A stretch of 64,000 nucleotides of DNA. Origin: Paraburkholderia bryophila (GTDB lineage Bacteria > Pseudomonadota > Gammaproteobacteria > Burkholderiales > Burkholderiaceae). Shown piece by piece: positions 44,832 to 52,499 of the stretch; position 1 is the stretch's first letter, and each line of letters begins with the position of its first letter. The DNA lies in NCBI RefSeq assembly GCF_003269035.1, contig NZ_QLTK01000031.1, positions 1-64,000 on the forward strand, in the 5' to 3' direction. The translations under genes were made by a program, and so were the position numbers. The notes beneath the pieces are model-generated. The model was not told the DNA's origin and ran no database searches. It saw only the letters and a list, made by a program, of their open reading frames with translations.

Positions 44832-44982
44832 AGGCTGGGGGTTACAACCGGCGCAAGTGCTATGCGTAGGCCACGACCGTGCCGCGCGGCGCGTGCGCCG
44901 GTCTTCCTAGCTCACGTCATGCCTGAGTCCGGTGTGCTCGTAACTCTCACCGAAACACCCGCGCCACCTCAAGGAGCAAACG

Positions 44983-46353
44983 ATGAGCGAGAACAAACGG
45001 CAGATCAAGCTAGGCGCGTTTCTGATGGAGACCGGCCACCATATCGCCGCATGGCGACACCCCGACGCTCAGGCAGACGGGGGGCTTAACTTCGAACACT
45101 ATGCGCAAGTCGCGCGCATTGCCGAACAGGCCAAATTCGACGCGATCTTTTTCGCCGACAGCGTCAGCGTGCGCGATACCAATCTCGCTTCGCTATCGCG
45201 CACCGCGCGCGCGGATCACTTCGAACCGCTGACATTGCTGTCCGCGCTGTCGGTAGTCACGCGCAATATCGGCCTGATCGCGACGGTGTCGACCACCTTC
45301 AACGAGCCCTACAACCTCGCGCGCAAGTTTGCGTCGCTCGATCATCTGAGCGGCGGACGCTCGGGCTGGAATCTCGTGACGTCGAGCACGGAATCGGAGG
45401 CGCTGAACTTCAGCTTCGAGCAGCATCCCGAGCATGCGGTGCGTTATGAGCGCGCGAAAGAGTTCTACGACGTGGTCGCGGGTCTGTGGGATAGCTGGGA
45501 AGACGATGCTTTCTCGCGCGACAAGCAGAGCGGCGTCTATTTCGATCCGGACAAACTGCACGTGCTCAACCATCGCGGCAAGCATTTCAAGGTGCGTGGC
45601 CCGTTGAACGTTGCGCGCTCGCCGCAGGGCTGGCCAGTGGTCGTGCAGGCGGGTGCATCGGATGCCGGGAAGGAACTTGCCGCTCAAACTGCCGAAGTGA
45701 TTTTCGTGGCGCATCAAACGCTGGAGGAAGCGCAGATCTTCTATCGGGACATCAAGAGCCGGCTCGCGCGCTACGGGCGGCAACCGGATCATCTGAAGAT
45801 CATGCCCGGCATTTTTCCGGTGATCGGCAAAACCGAAGCCGAGGCGCGTGCGAAATTTGAATCGTTGCAGGAACTGATTCATCCCACGGTCGGGTTGGCG
45901 TTGCTGTCGGCTATGTCGGGTGGCGTGGACCTGTCCGGCTATCCGCTCGACGGGCCGGTTCCCGAACTACCGGAAACCAACGGCGGCAAAAGCCGTCAGC
46001 GTTTGCTGCTGGACCTGGCGCGGCGCGAGAACCTGACGATCCGCGAGCTGTATCTGCGGATTGCGGGCGCGCGTGGACATCAGCAGGTGGTCGGCACGCC
46101 AGAGAGCATTGCGGACCAATTGCAGCAATGGTTCGAGGAAGAAGGCGCGGATGGCTTCAACATCATGTCGCCGTGGCTGCCTGGTGGGCTGAGTGAATTT
46201 GCTGAACTGGTGGTGCCGGAGTTGCAGCGGCGGGGGCTGTTCAGGACCGCGTACGAGGGGCGAACGCTGCGGGAAAATCTGGGGCTGCCGCGGCCGGTGA
46301 ATCGGTATGTTCGGATTGAACCGGAGCAACGCTCGCCGGTAGCGGCGCATTAG
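44983..46353 (+). CDS. LLM-class flavin monooxygenase, NtaA/SnaA/DszA family
   Basis: This 456-residue FMNH2-dependent monooxygenase belongs to the large-subunit group that includes NtaA (nitrilotriacetate), DszA (dibenzothiophene sulfone) and DmoA (dimethyl sulfide). Typical segments are KLGAFLMETGHHIAAWRHP, the ATVSTTFNEPYNLARKFASLDHLS motif, SGWNLVTSSTESEALNF, then RGHQQVVGTPESIADQLQQWF and FNIMSPWLPGG. No flavin reductase is adjacent. The ATG at 44983 follows CAAGGAGCAAACG. The substrate may be an organosulfur compound, in line with other genes of the window. Confidence 0.88.
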   Translation: MSENKRQIKLGAFLMETGHHIAAWRHPDAQADGGLNFEHYAQVARIAEQAKFDAIFFADSVSVRDTNLASLSRTARADHFEPLTLLSALSVVTRNIGLIATVSTTFNEPYNLARKFASLDHLSGGRSGWNLVTSSTESEALNFSFEQHPEHAVRYERAKEFYDVVAGLWDSWEDDAFSRDKQSGVYFDPDKLHVLNHRGKHFKVRGPLNVARSPQGWPVVVQAGASDAGKELAAQTAEVIFVAHQTLEEAQIFYRDIKSRLARYGRQPDHLKIMPGIFPVIGKTEAEARAKFESLQELIHPTVGLALLSAMSGGVDLSGYPLDGPVPELPETNGGKSRQRLLLDLARRENLTIRELYLRIAGARGHQQVVGTPESIADQLQQWFEEEGADGFNIMSPWLPGGLSEFAELVVPELQRRGLFRTAYEGRTLRENLGLPRPVNRYVRIEPEQRSPVAAH

Positions 46354-46510
46354 TCGTATCGCCTCGACGGCGCGACAAACGCCGTCCATCTCCCTGCCAA
46401 ACTGTGATCGTCGCCATGCGACAAACGCGCTCACGTGCATTGACCTTTCTTCTCTAGCCACCCTTAGCCCCCTCAACGGATATCAGTGCGTCATCTCGAT
46501 CCCCGTCATT

Positions 46511-46529
46511 GACAACGATTTTCATTACG
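46511..46529 (+). promoter_or_regulatory. Fur-box-like site upstream of the microcin-like gene
   Basis: GACAACGATTTTCATTACG agrees with the 19-bp Fur consensus GATAATGATAATCATTATC at 13 of 19 positions, including the central GAT and TCATTA cores. It lies 62 bp before the ATG at 46592. This suggests iron control, as for several class IIb microcins. Confidence 0.45.
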
Positions 46530-46591
46530 GATAACTTACGAGACATAGCCGCGCGAAAACATTCTCTACTTCATTATCAATAGGAATCCGG

Positions 46592-46933
46592 ATGATTGTT
46601 GAACTGAATCGGCAAGAAATCGAACAGGTCTCCGGCGCCGGCTTGGCCGGAGCAGTGGCCGGCACCGTCGGAGGAACAGTCGCAGGGCAAGCAATCGGCC
46701 CAGAAGTCGGAGCAGGATTTGGCGCGGCGGTTGGATCATTCCTCCCTGGCATCGGCACTTTGGGCGGCGCAATTATTGGAGCCGGCGTCGGTACCATGTA
46801 TGGGGGCCTGGCGGGCGGAGCGGCGGGCGCTTACGTATTGGACAAACTTCAGGATCACGGGTGGGGATACTTCTTCTCCAATGGGGCACCGACGTTCAAT
46901 GACCTTTTGCAGTTCACCGATCAGCTTCAATAA
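46592..46933 (+). CDS. Microcin-like (class II bacteriocin) precursor
   Basis: The protein has 113 residues. Residues 1-16 (MIVELNRQEIEQVSGA) are a double-glycine-type leader of the Gly-Ala kind, closely like the leaders of colicin V and microcin H47. The mature part begins GLAGAVAGTVGGTVAGQAIG and stays extremely Gly/Ala-rich to about residue 85, a pore-forming-type hydrophobic region. It ends with a less hydrophobic tail (YFFSNGAPTFNDLLQFTDQL). No Ser-rich siderophore-carrying C-terminus is visible. A small membrane protein, probably immunity, follows. A peptidase-type ABC exporter is not in this window, although a TolC fragment lies 0.5 kb downstream. Base composition is lower in GC than the neighbours. 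Confidence 0.7.
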   Translation: MIVELNRQEIEQVSGAGLAGAVAGTVGGTVAGQAIGPEVGAGFGAAVGSFLPGIGTLGGAIIGAGVGTMYGGLAGGAAGAYVLDKLQDHGWGYFFSNGAPTFNDLLQFTDQLQ

Positions 46934-46994
46934 ACCTCCTGACTAAAGCACGCCAAGTCTTGACAATAACTGGAATTGGCGTGTAAGTATTTCG

Positions 46995-47372
46995 ATGCTA
47001 TCCACCAGAAAATTTCTAGAACAATTCATTGCGTTTTCCGCTCTATTCATGGCGGTGATCATATCCATGTTTTTTTTACTGGTTAAAGATTACGCTGTAG
47101 AGTATGTCGCCGGAAGCGCTTCGTGTCTGATTGGAATTATGTTGATGAAGAAAATTGCATCAACGAAATGGCCCGGATTTCTTGATGTCCCGTGGTACAA
47201 AACCGCCCTGCCGATTTACGGTGCGATTTTCGGGCTGGCGCTGTCGCTATTGGGAGTTTTATCCAAAATTAATGGCGGCAGCGCCGCCATTGCATTTGCC
47301 TTACCCGCCTCGCTCGGAACTGCGTTGTACGATTACGCCAAAATTATTCATGAAGAAGGTGTTGGGAAATAG
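46995..47372 (+). CDS. Small four-helix membrane protein, candidate microcin immunity protein
   Basis: The protein has 125 residues with four hydrophobic segments at about 10-30, 34-52, 70-90 and 94-112, and charged ends (start MLSTRKFLEQF, end DYAKIIHEEGVGK). It has no recognised family. It is 61 bp downstream of the microcin-like gene, on the same strand and with the same low GC, the usual arrangement of a bacteriocin and its self-protection gene. No strong ribosome-binding site is seen before the ATG. Immunity is inferred from size, topology and position. Confidence 0.55.
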   Translation: MLSTRKFLEQFIAFSALFMAVIISMFFLLVKDYAVEYVAGSASCLIGIMLMKKIASTKWPGFLDVPWYKTALPIYGAIFGLALSLLGVLSKINGGSAAIAFALPASLGTALYDYAKIIHEEGVGK

Positions 47373-47445
47373 TAGGCGCAATTGATATCTCAATGAGCCC
47401 CCGCAGCCAACTTTTCCGCAATAAAGCAATCGAGGCCCAGCGCAC

Positions 47446-47585
47446 GTCGATTCGGCACGTTCACCGAACTGCTGAACACACAAACCGCGCTTGCCGACGC
47501 GCAGAAACAGCGCGTTCTTGCCGCGTCGAAGTGGCGCACCGCGCGTCTCAGGCTTGCCGCGAGCCTCGGCAAACTCGGCTTGTAG
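47446..47585 (+). pseudogene. Remnant of a TolC-family outer-membrane efflux protein (C-terminus)
   Basis: One plus-strand frame reads FGTFTELLNTQTALADAQKQ then RVLAASKWRTARLRLAASLG, KLGL and a stop at 47585. This is the conserved C-terminal coiled-coil end of TolC/CusC-type channels. Upstream the matching sequence continues in another frame (NKAIEAQRTSI at about 47419-47452), so a frameshift near 47450 and loss of the rest of the gene are evident. About 90% of the gene is missing. It may be the residue of a secretion or efflux locus that once stood here. Confidence 0.75.
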
Positions 47586-47633
47586 ATATCGAGGCCGCAA
47601 ACGGTTCGCCTTACGTCTGCGCTGGCCGACCGT

Positions 47634-47915
47634 CTACATCTTGCCCATACCGTGACGCTCGGCCCCGCCATTCTCAGATGAATTGGAGCCGCTGTCCGCA
47701 ACGGCGATCGACGAGATCGCCTCGAAAAGCGCGACCACAAACACCATCGCGCAGATCGCACCGGCCGCGGCAAACCGGAACGTAAGCGTCTGAAAATACG
47801 CATCGGGCACGCCGAAAACAAAGATCGATACCAGCGCGCCCAACTGGATGGCAACCGCCGACATCGATGCCGTCACCAGACAGGAGCGCAACCTGACGGT
47901 AGTGGAAAGCTTCAT
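47634..47915 (-). CDS. Small membrane protein of unknown function
   Basis: The product has 93 residues with two hydrophobic segments (about 16-38 and 45-68: CLVTASMSAVAIQLGALVSI and FAAAGAICAMVFVVALFEAI) and a polar Ser/Asn/Gly-rich tail. The start at 47915 follows GGCGGCATCAC; a longer upstream frame is Arg-rich and unlikely. No family is recognised. A degenerate FNR-like sequence (TTGCAGCGTATCAA, 48020-48033) lies about 105 bp upstream. Confidence 0.5.
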   Translation of the reverse strand: MKLSTTVRLRSCLVTASMSAVAIQLGALVSIFVFGVPDAYFQTLTFRFAAAGAICAMVFVVALFEAISSIAVADSGSNSSENGGAERHGMGKM

Positions 47916-48105
47916 GTGATGCCGCCTGAAAAGCAAAACGCGACGAGCGTTGCGCGCGCAACCAACCGTCCCGAACGACGAAACCGTCCGGGGCAGCGCA
48001 GTGCGCAAAGCAACCGACGTTGCAGCGTATCAAGCGAACCTTAATGGAACCTGATGCGGCATCGATCTTCGCCGCATCGGGCCCGGCAATCAGAAGCGAA
48101 ACGCC

Positions 48106-48426
48106 CTAAGCCCCACGCGGACGCTTCACGCGCGCCCGCAGCGCCTCGATTTCATCCAGCAGATCGAGCGCAAGCGCGATGCCGGGCGGGTTGATCTCCA
48201 GATCGTGCGCGAGGCGCTGCGCGGTCTGCACGCGCCTTAACGCGACGCCGCTGAAACGCCATTCCTCGGGCCGTTCGCCCGCGGGTTCGAACACGCCTTC
48301 GGAGACCCACAGCGTCATCTCTTCCGCCGACGCCCCGCTCACCCGGCACAACTCGACCAGCGTGAACTCGACGTTTTCATCGACGATCTGGCCTTCCATG
48401 TAAGTCGTCACGGTGGTCTCCTTCAC
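48106..48426 (-). CDS. cbpM: Chaperone modulator CbpM
   Basis: This 106-residue MerR-like small protein inhibits the J-domain co-chaperone CbpA by binding its J domain. Pattern: FTLVELCRVSGASAEEMTLWVSEGVFEP, WRFSGVALRRVQTAQRLAHDLEIN, then a C-terminal helix. It starts within the stop region of the cbpA gene (4-bp overlap, ATGA at 48423-48426), the normal cbpA-cbpM order. Confidence 0.85.
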   Translation of the reverse strand: MKETTVTTYMEGQIVDENVEFTLVELCRVSGASAEEMTLWVSEGVFEPAGERPEEWRFSGVALRRVQTAQRLAHDLEINPPGIALALDLLDEIEALRARVKRPRGA

Positions 48427-49415
48427 GATGATGATCCATAAAAGTGCGCGCGCGGATCGAACTGGGAAGATCGACGCAGCGTCTCGTAAGCGGCCTTCGC
48501 GGCGTCGCTATCGGCGGGCGGCAGCACGAGATTCAGAACCACGTACAGATCGCCCGGCGGGTTGGCGGGAATCCCCTTGCCTCGCAGCCTGAGGCGCCGG
48601 CCACCGGCCGAGCCGGCCGGCACGGTCATCTCGACAGAGCCGTCGACGGTCGGCACCGTGACTTGCGCGCCGAGCGCCGCTTCCCACGGCGCGACCGGCA
48701 ACTCGATCGACACGTCGCGGCCATCCACACGAAAACGCGGATGCTCGCGGAAGCCCACTTCGAGGTAAAGATCGCCAGCGTTTTCAGGCGTCGAGCCGGG
48801 ACCGCCCTGACCCGCCAGCCGCAGATGCTGCCCCGCGCGAATCCCTTTGGGGATGGCAATGTCGAGCGTGCGCGTTTGCAGCGTGACATGGCCTTGCGCG
48901 TCGAGCACCGGCATCTGTAGGGAAATAGAGCGCTGCGCGCCGCGATAGGCGTCTTCGAGATCGATCAGCACCTTGGCGTGATGGTCTTCACCGCGCATGT
49001 CGAATGCCTGGCGCTGCGCCTGTGCCCCGTGTCGCCCCTGTGGGCCGTGCGCGCCGGCACCGCCGAACATCTGCTCGAAGAACGAATGAAAATCGGCTTG
49101 TGCGCCGGCTTCGTCGCCCGCACCGCTGCCGTTACCGCCGCCACGGAATTCAAAGCCTTCGTCCCAGTTCGGCGGCGGCTGAAACTCCTGACCATTGCGC
49201 CATTCGCTGCCCATGCGATCGTAGGCAGCGCGTTTTTCCGGGTCCTTGAGCACTTCGTAGGCTTCGCCCAGTTCCTTGAAGCGCTCTTCGGCGTCGGCCT
49301 CCTTGCTGACGTCCGGATGAAACTTGCGCGCGAGCTTGCGGTACGAGCGTTTGATGTCGTCCTGGGACGCGCTGCGCTCGAGAGCGAGCACCTCGTAATA
49401 GTCCTTGTATTTCAT
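48423..49415 (-). CDS. cbpA: DnaJ-like co-chaperone CbpA
   Basis: This 330-residue DnaK co-chaperone (class B J protein) has an N-terminal J domain (residues 1-70) with the His33-Pro34-Asp35 motif in KFHPDVSKEAD. A Gly-rich linker at about 75-135 is followed by two beta-sandwich substrate-binding domains (VLIDLEDAYRGAQRSISLQM, DLYLEVGFREHPRFRVDGRD) and a short dimerisation end. No Cys-rich zinc domain, as expected for CbpA. Followed by cbpM in the same operon. Confidence 0.93.
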   Translation of the reverse strand: MKYKDYYEVLALERSASQDDIKRSYRKLARKFHPDVSKEADAEERFKELGEAYEVLKDPEKRAAYDRMGSEWRNGQEFQPPPNWDEGFEFRGGGNGSGAGDEAGAQADFHSFFEQMFGGAGAHGPQGRHGAQAQRQAFDMRGEDHHAKVLIDLEDAYRGAQRSISLQMPVLDAQGHVTLQTRTLDIAIPKGIRAGQHLRLAGQGGPGSTPENAGDLYLEVGFREHPRFRVDGRDVSIELPVAPWEAALGAQVTVPTVDGSVEMTVPAGSAGGRRLRLRGKGIPANPPGDLYVVLNLVLPPADSDAAKAAYETLRRSSQFDPRAHFYGSSS

Positions 49416-49561
49416 CCTGGCGGCAGCTCCTTGAGGTCAGGAAGCAGCGGCGCGGCGTCTGCGCACCGCACGGCAGTCACCGTTTTACTTTATACCAATC
49501 TGGGCCGCCCGCCAGTGGCGCGGCCCACACGCAAACCGCCCTGCCGGCGGCAAGCGGTCAG

Positions 49562-50251
49562 TCAAATGCCGGGCAGCACCGGATACGGCTCCGTATGGTC
49601 CTCGACCCGCTTCACGCCCGGAATACCTTCGGCTGCTACCCGCACCGCTTCGACCGCCTCCATTGAATGGAAAGCGCCCCACAGGTGAATCACGCCGTCC
49701 GTCACGACGACGTTGCGCCCCGCGAAGGCCCACGTATGGCCGGCCAGCTCGCCCAGCAGCATCGCGCGGATCTCGCGGTCGGAGAAGACTGTATCCGGCG
49801 CCGGTTCTTCGGGCAGGCTCGCCAGCGCCTGAACCAGGTTGGCGCGGCTGACAATGCCCGTCAGCTGGCCGCCTTTGGTAACCGGCACGCGTTTGATGCG
49901 CCGCGTTTCGAGCAGGTTGGCGATTTCACCGAGCGGCGTGTCTTCGTCGACGGAAACGACCGGGGTCGACATGATGTCCCGCACATGCAAGGCGTGCGAC
50001 TTGACGTAGCCGCGCGCGTCGTCGTTGGTGGAGAACAGTTTGAGCCATGACGAGCGACGGCGCTGTTCGGTGCCGATCTCCACGCGGTGTATCAGGTCGC
50101 CTTCGCTGACCATGCCGATCAACCGGCCGGCTGCATCGACCACGGGCGCGCCGCTGATCTTGCGCTCCACGAAAATGCGCGCGACCTCGCGCACGGTCAT
50201 ATCGGGTTTGACGGCAATGACGCTGGTGGTCATCACATCGGCTGCGCGCAT
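49562..50251 (-). CDS. CBS-pair and BON domain protein
   Basis: This 229-residue cytosolic protein has a CBS pair (CBS1 about 7-60: MTTSVIAVKPDMTVREVARI; CBS2 about 95-150: IMSTPVVSVDEDTPLGEIAN) and a BON domain at about 165-225 (GRNVVVTDGVIHLWGAF, EGIPGVKRVEDHTE). CBS pairs sense adenylates; BON binds phospholipid or protein partners. The start at 50251 follows AGGGAGATTCATC. It is divergent from oleate hydratase, sharing a region with an FNR-like box at 50530. Stress or low-energy sensing is likely. Confidence 0.88.
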   Translation of the reverse strand: MRAADVMTTSVIAVKPDMTVREVARIFVERKISGAPVVDAAGRLIGMVSEGDLIHRVEIGTEQRRRSSWLKLFSTNDDARGYVKSHALHVRDIMSTPVVSVDEDTPLGEIANLLETRRIKRVPVTKGGQLTGIVSRANLVQALASLPEEPAPDTVFSDREIRAMLLGELAGHTWAFAGRNVVVTDGVIHLWGAFHSMEAVEAVRVAAEGIPGVKRVEDHTEPYPVLPGI

Positions 50252-50415
50252 GATGAATCTCCCTGACGGTTGGGTTAGTGGCCGGCCGCACGGACACGCC
50301 TCCGTGCGAGCCATTGCCGCATGAAGTGCGGCACTCATGTGCTGCCTCCGTGGTACGCGATGAGCAATGAGTCTGCAGGACGTGGTGCCACGACGAACTG
50401 GCCGAACGCGGCCGC

Positions 50416-50453
50416 AAAACAGGCCGTGAAAACAGGCCGTGAAAACAGGCCTT
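50416..50453. repeat. 13-bp tandem repeat, about three copies
   Basis: AAAACAGGCCGTG is repeated directly at 50416, 50429 and 50442 (last copy degenerate at its end) in the non-coding region. Confidence 0.85.
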
Positions 50454-50529
50454 AAAACCCGTTCGCCATCCAGCACTGCAAACCACGCCCGCGACACATC
50501 CGACTTTAAGCTCGCCCGCGCCCCGTCCA

Positions 50530-50543
50530 TTGACGTGTATCAA
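50530..50543. promoter_or_regulatory. FNR/ANR-like box (TTGACGTGTATCAA)
   Basis: It matches the TTGAT-N4-ATCAA consensus with one mismatch. It lies between divergent CBS-BON and oleate hydratase genes, and an FNR-type regulator is encoded at 56206-57054. Confidence 0.6.
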
Positions 50544-50689
50544 GCGATCCCATGGCCTGCACAAGTCGCGCTTGCCGCGACCGTTGCTTGATCCAACGCA
50601 ACCGCGCCGGCGCGGGCCGCGCGTATGTTGAGCCGACGTCCGCTGTCCGTATTGGGGGCATGGCGGCGCTTATCGAAAGGACCTCCCTC

Positions 50690-52342
50690 GTGCAAAAAAA
50701 CAATCCGCTTCACGCTGCAACTCGCCACGCCGGCCCCACCCTCGACGGATCCGACCGACTCGCCGACGCGGCCGACGGCCAGTTCTATCTGGTCGGCGGC
50801 GGCATCGCCGCGATGGCGGCCGCGGCCTTCCTGATTCGCGACGGACGCGTGCGCGGCCGCGACATCACGATTCTGGAAGCGCTCGACAAACCCGGCGGCA
50901 GCCTCGACGGCGCGGGCACGGCGCAAAGCGGCTACGTGGTGCGCGGCGGGCGCATGCTCGAAAGCAAGTATCTGTGCACCTACGATCTGTTCTCGTCGAT
51001 CCCCACGCTCGACGACAGCAAGAGCGTCACCCAGGAAATCTTCGACTGGAACGAGACGATCCGCACGTCGTCGACCTCGCGCCTCGTCAGGAACGGCCGG
51101 CGCGAAGCCGCCCCCGCGTACGGACTCGACGAAAAACATCTGCTCACGCTGGGCCGTCTGTCGATCGAGCCGGAAGGGATGCTCGCCGACAGCCGGATTG
51201 CCGACCACTTCGACGCCTCGTTCTTCGAGACCAATTTCTGGCTGATGTGGTGTACGACGTTCGCGTTCCAGCCGTGGCACAGCGCGGTCGAATTCCGCCG
51301 CTATCTGCTGCGTTTCGCGCATATGTCGGCGGGCTTCAACCAGTTGCACGGCATCATGCGCACGGTCTACAACCAGTACGATTCGATGGTGCTGCCGCTG
51401 CGCCGCTGGCTCGACGATCACGGCGTCGTCTTCGAAGCGGACACCTGCGTGACCGATCTGCGGGTCGACGAAACGGACCCGCTCAATCGCGTGCGCGGGC
51501 TGGTCTGCGAAACCGCGCAGCGGCGTTTCGAGTTGCCGGTCGGCCCTGCCGACAAGGTGATCGTCACACTCGGGTCGATGACCGCGGCGTCGAGTCTGGG
51601 CGGCATGGATCGCCCCGCGCCGCTGAACACGGTCGACAGCACCGGCGCCTGGCGTCTGTGGAAAAACATCGCCGCCGGCCGGCCCGAGTTCGGCCGCCCC
51701 GGCGTGTTCGCGGACCACACCGACGCATCGAAATGGCTCTCTTTCACCGTGACGCTGCGCGATCCGACGCTGTTCCGGCTGATCCGCGACCTGACCGGCA
51801 ACGTGCCGGGCGAAGGCGGCCTGATCACGTTTCCGGAGTCGAGCTGGCTGGCGTCGATCGTGTTGCCGCATCAGCCGCATTTCATCGGCCAGCCTGCCGA
51901 CGTGCAGGTGTTGTGGGGCTATGGCCTGCGCGTGGACGAACCCGGCGATTTTGTCGGCAAACCGATGCACGCCTGCACCGGCCGCGAAATCCTCACGGAG
52001 CTGCTCGGTCATCTGCGGATCGACGCCGAGGCGGCGCGTATTCTCGATCACGCCAATTGCATTCCGTGCATGATGCCGTTCATTACGAGCCAGTTCCTGC
52101 CGCGCAAACACGGCGACCGGCCGGCCGTGACGCCAGCCGGCTGGCGCAATCTCGCCTTCATCGGACAGTTCTGCGAGTTGCCCGACGATGTGGTGTTCAC
52201 CGTGGAGTATTCGGTGCGCTCGGCGCAGAACGCCGCGTACGCGTTGCTCGATCTCGATCGTGCGGCGCCGGCGGTCTACAAGGGGCAGCACGACCCGCGG
52301 GTCGTGCGCCAGGCGTTTTCGTCGCTGCGGGATCGGACGTAA
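50690..52342 (+). CDS. ohyA: Oleate hydratase (FAD-dependent)
   Basis: This protein of about 550 residues is a myosin-cross-reactive-antigen family enzyme that adds water to the cis-9 double bond of unsaturated fatty acids, giving 10-hydroxystearate. The FAD-binding N-terminus has FYLVGGGIAAMAAAAFLIRDG. Further family segments are GGSLDGAGTAQSGYVVRGGR, FWLMWCTTFAFQPWHSAVEF, AGFNQLHGIMRTVYNQYDS and FIGQFCELPDDVVFTVEYSV. The GTG at 50690 is favoured by an AAAGGA site; an in-frame ATG at 50660 is possible. A near-consensus FNR box lies 147 bp upstream. Likely role: detoxifying free unsaturated fatty acids or membrane adaptation. Confidence 0.9.
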   Translation: MQKNNPLHAATRHAGPTLDGSDRLADAADGQFYLVGGGIAAMAAAAFLIRDGRVRGRDITILEALDKPGGSLDGAGTAQSGYVVRGGRMLESKYLCTYDLFSSIPTLDDSKSVTQEIFDWNETIRTSSTSRLVRNGRREAAPAYGLDEKHLLTLGRLSIEPEGMLADSRIADHFDASFFETNFWLMWCTTFAFQPWHSAVEFRRYLLRFAHMSAGFNQLHGIMRTVYNQYDSMVLPLRRWLDDHGVVFEADTCVTDLRVDETDPLNRVRGLVCETAQRRFELPVGPADKVIVTLGSMTAASSLGGMDRPAPLNTVDSTGAWRLWKNIAAGRPEFGRPGVFADHTDASKWLSFTVTLRDPTLFRLIRDLTGNVPGEGGLITFPESSWLASIVLPHQPHFIGQPADVQVLWGYGLRVDEPGDFVGKPMHACTGREILTELLGHLRIDAEAARILDHANCIPCMMPFITSQFLPRKHGDRPAVTPAGWRNLAFIGQFCELPDDVVFTVEYSVRSAQNAAYALLDLDRAAPAVYKGQHDPRVVRQAFSSLRDRT

Positions 52343-52412
52343 CGGCGATGACCGCTCGCGCACGAATCGCAGCCTGCCCCACGCCAGCCACGCCAGCCAC
52401 GCCAGCGCGGCG

Positions 52413-52426
52413 TTGATCTGCATCAA
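52413..52426. promoter_or_regulatory. Perfect FNR/ANR box (TTGATCTGCATCAA)
   Basis: It is identical to the consensus TTGAT-N4-ATCAA, centred 80 bp before the Usp start codon. A TAGACT -10-like hexamer about 30 bp downstream fits a class II (-41.5) activator arrangement. Confidence 0.82.
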
Positions 52427-52499
52427 CGCCGCGCCGCCTCGCGCTCATAGACTCATGGCACGCGCCAGTGCGTTGTCCGTTCACTTTCGGAGCATTGCC

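Larger units (their letters stand above)
50252..50689. promoter_or_regulatory. Divergent region between CBS-BON gene and oleate hydratase
   Basis: These 438 bp contain no gene, but include an FNR-like box (50530-50543) and three tandem copies of the 13-mer AAAACAGGCCGTG (50416-50453). It probably drives both flanking genes. On the minus strand a TTAAAG -10-like hexamer (50509-50504) lies at suitable distance from the box. Confidence 0.55.

Noticed and set aside
48020..48033. TTGCAGCGTATCAA as an FNR box
   Set aside because: Only the right half matches; two mismatches in the left half, and the gene downstream is of unknown function. Mentioned with that gene but not listed as a site.
50540..52426. 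A 628-codon minus-strand frame opposite oleate hydratase
   Set aside because: Mirror frame of a well-supported gene; no motif, no ribosome-binding site.
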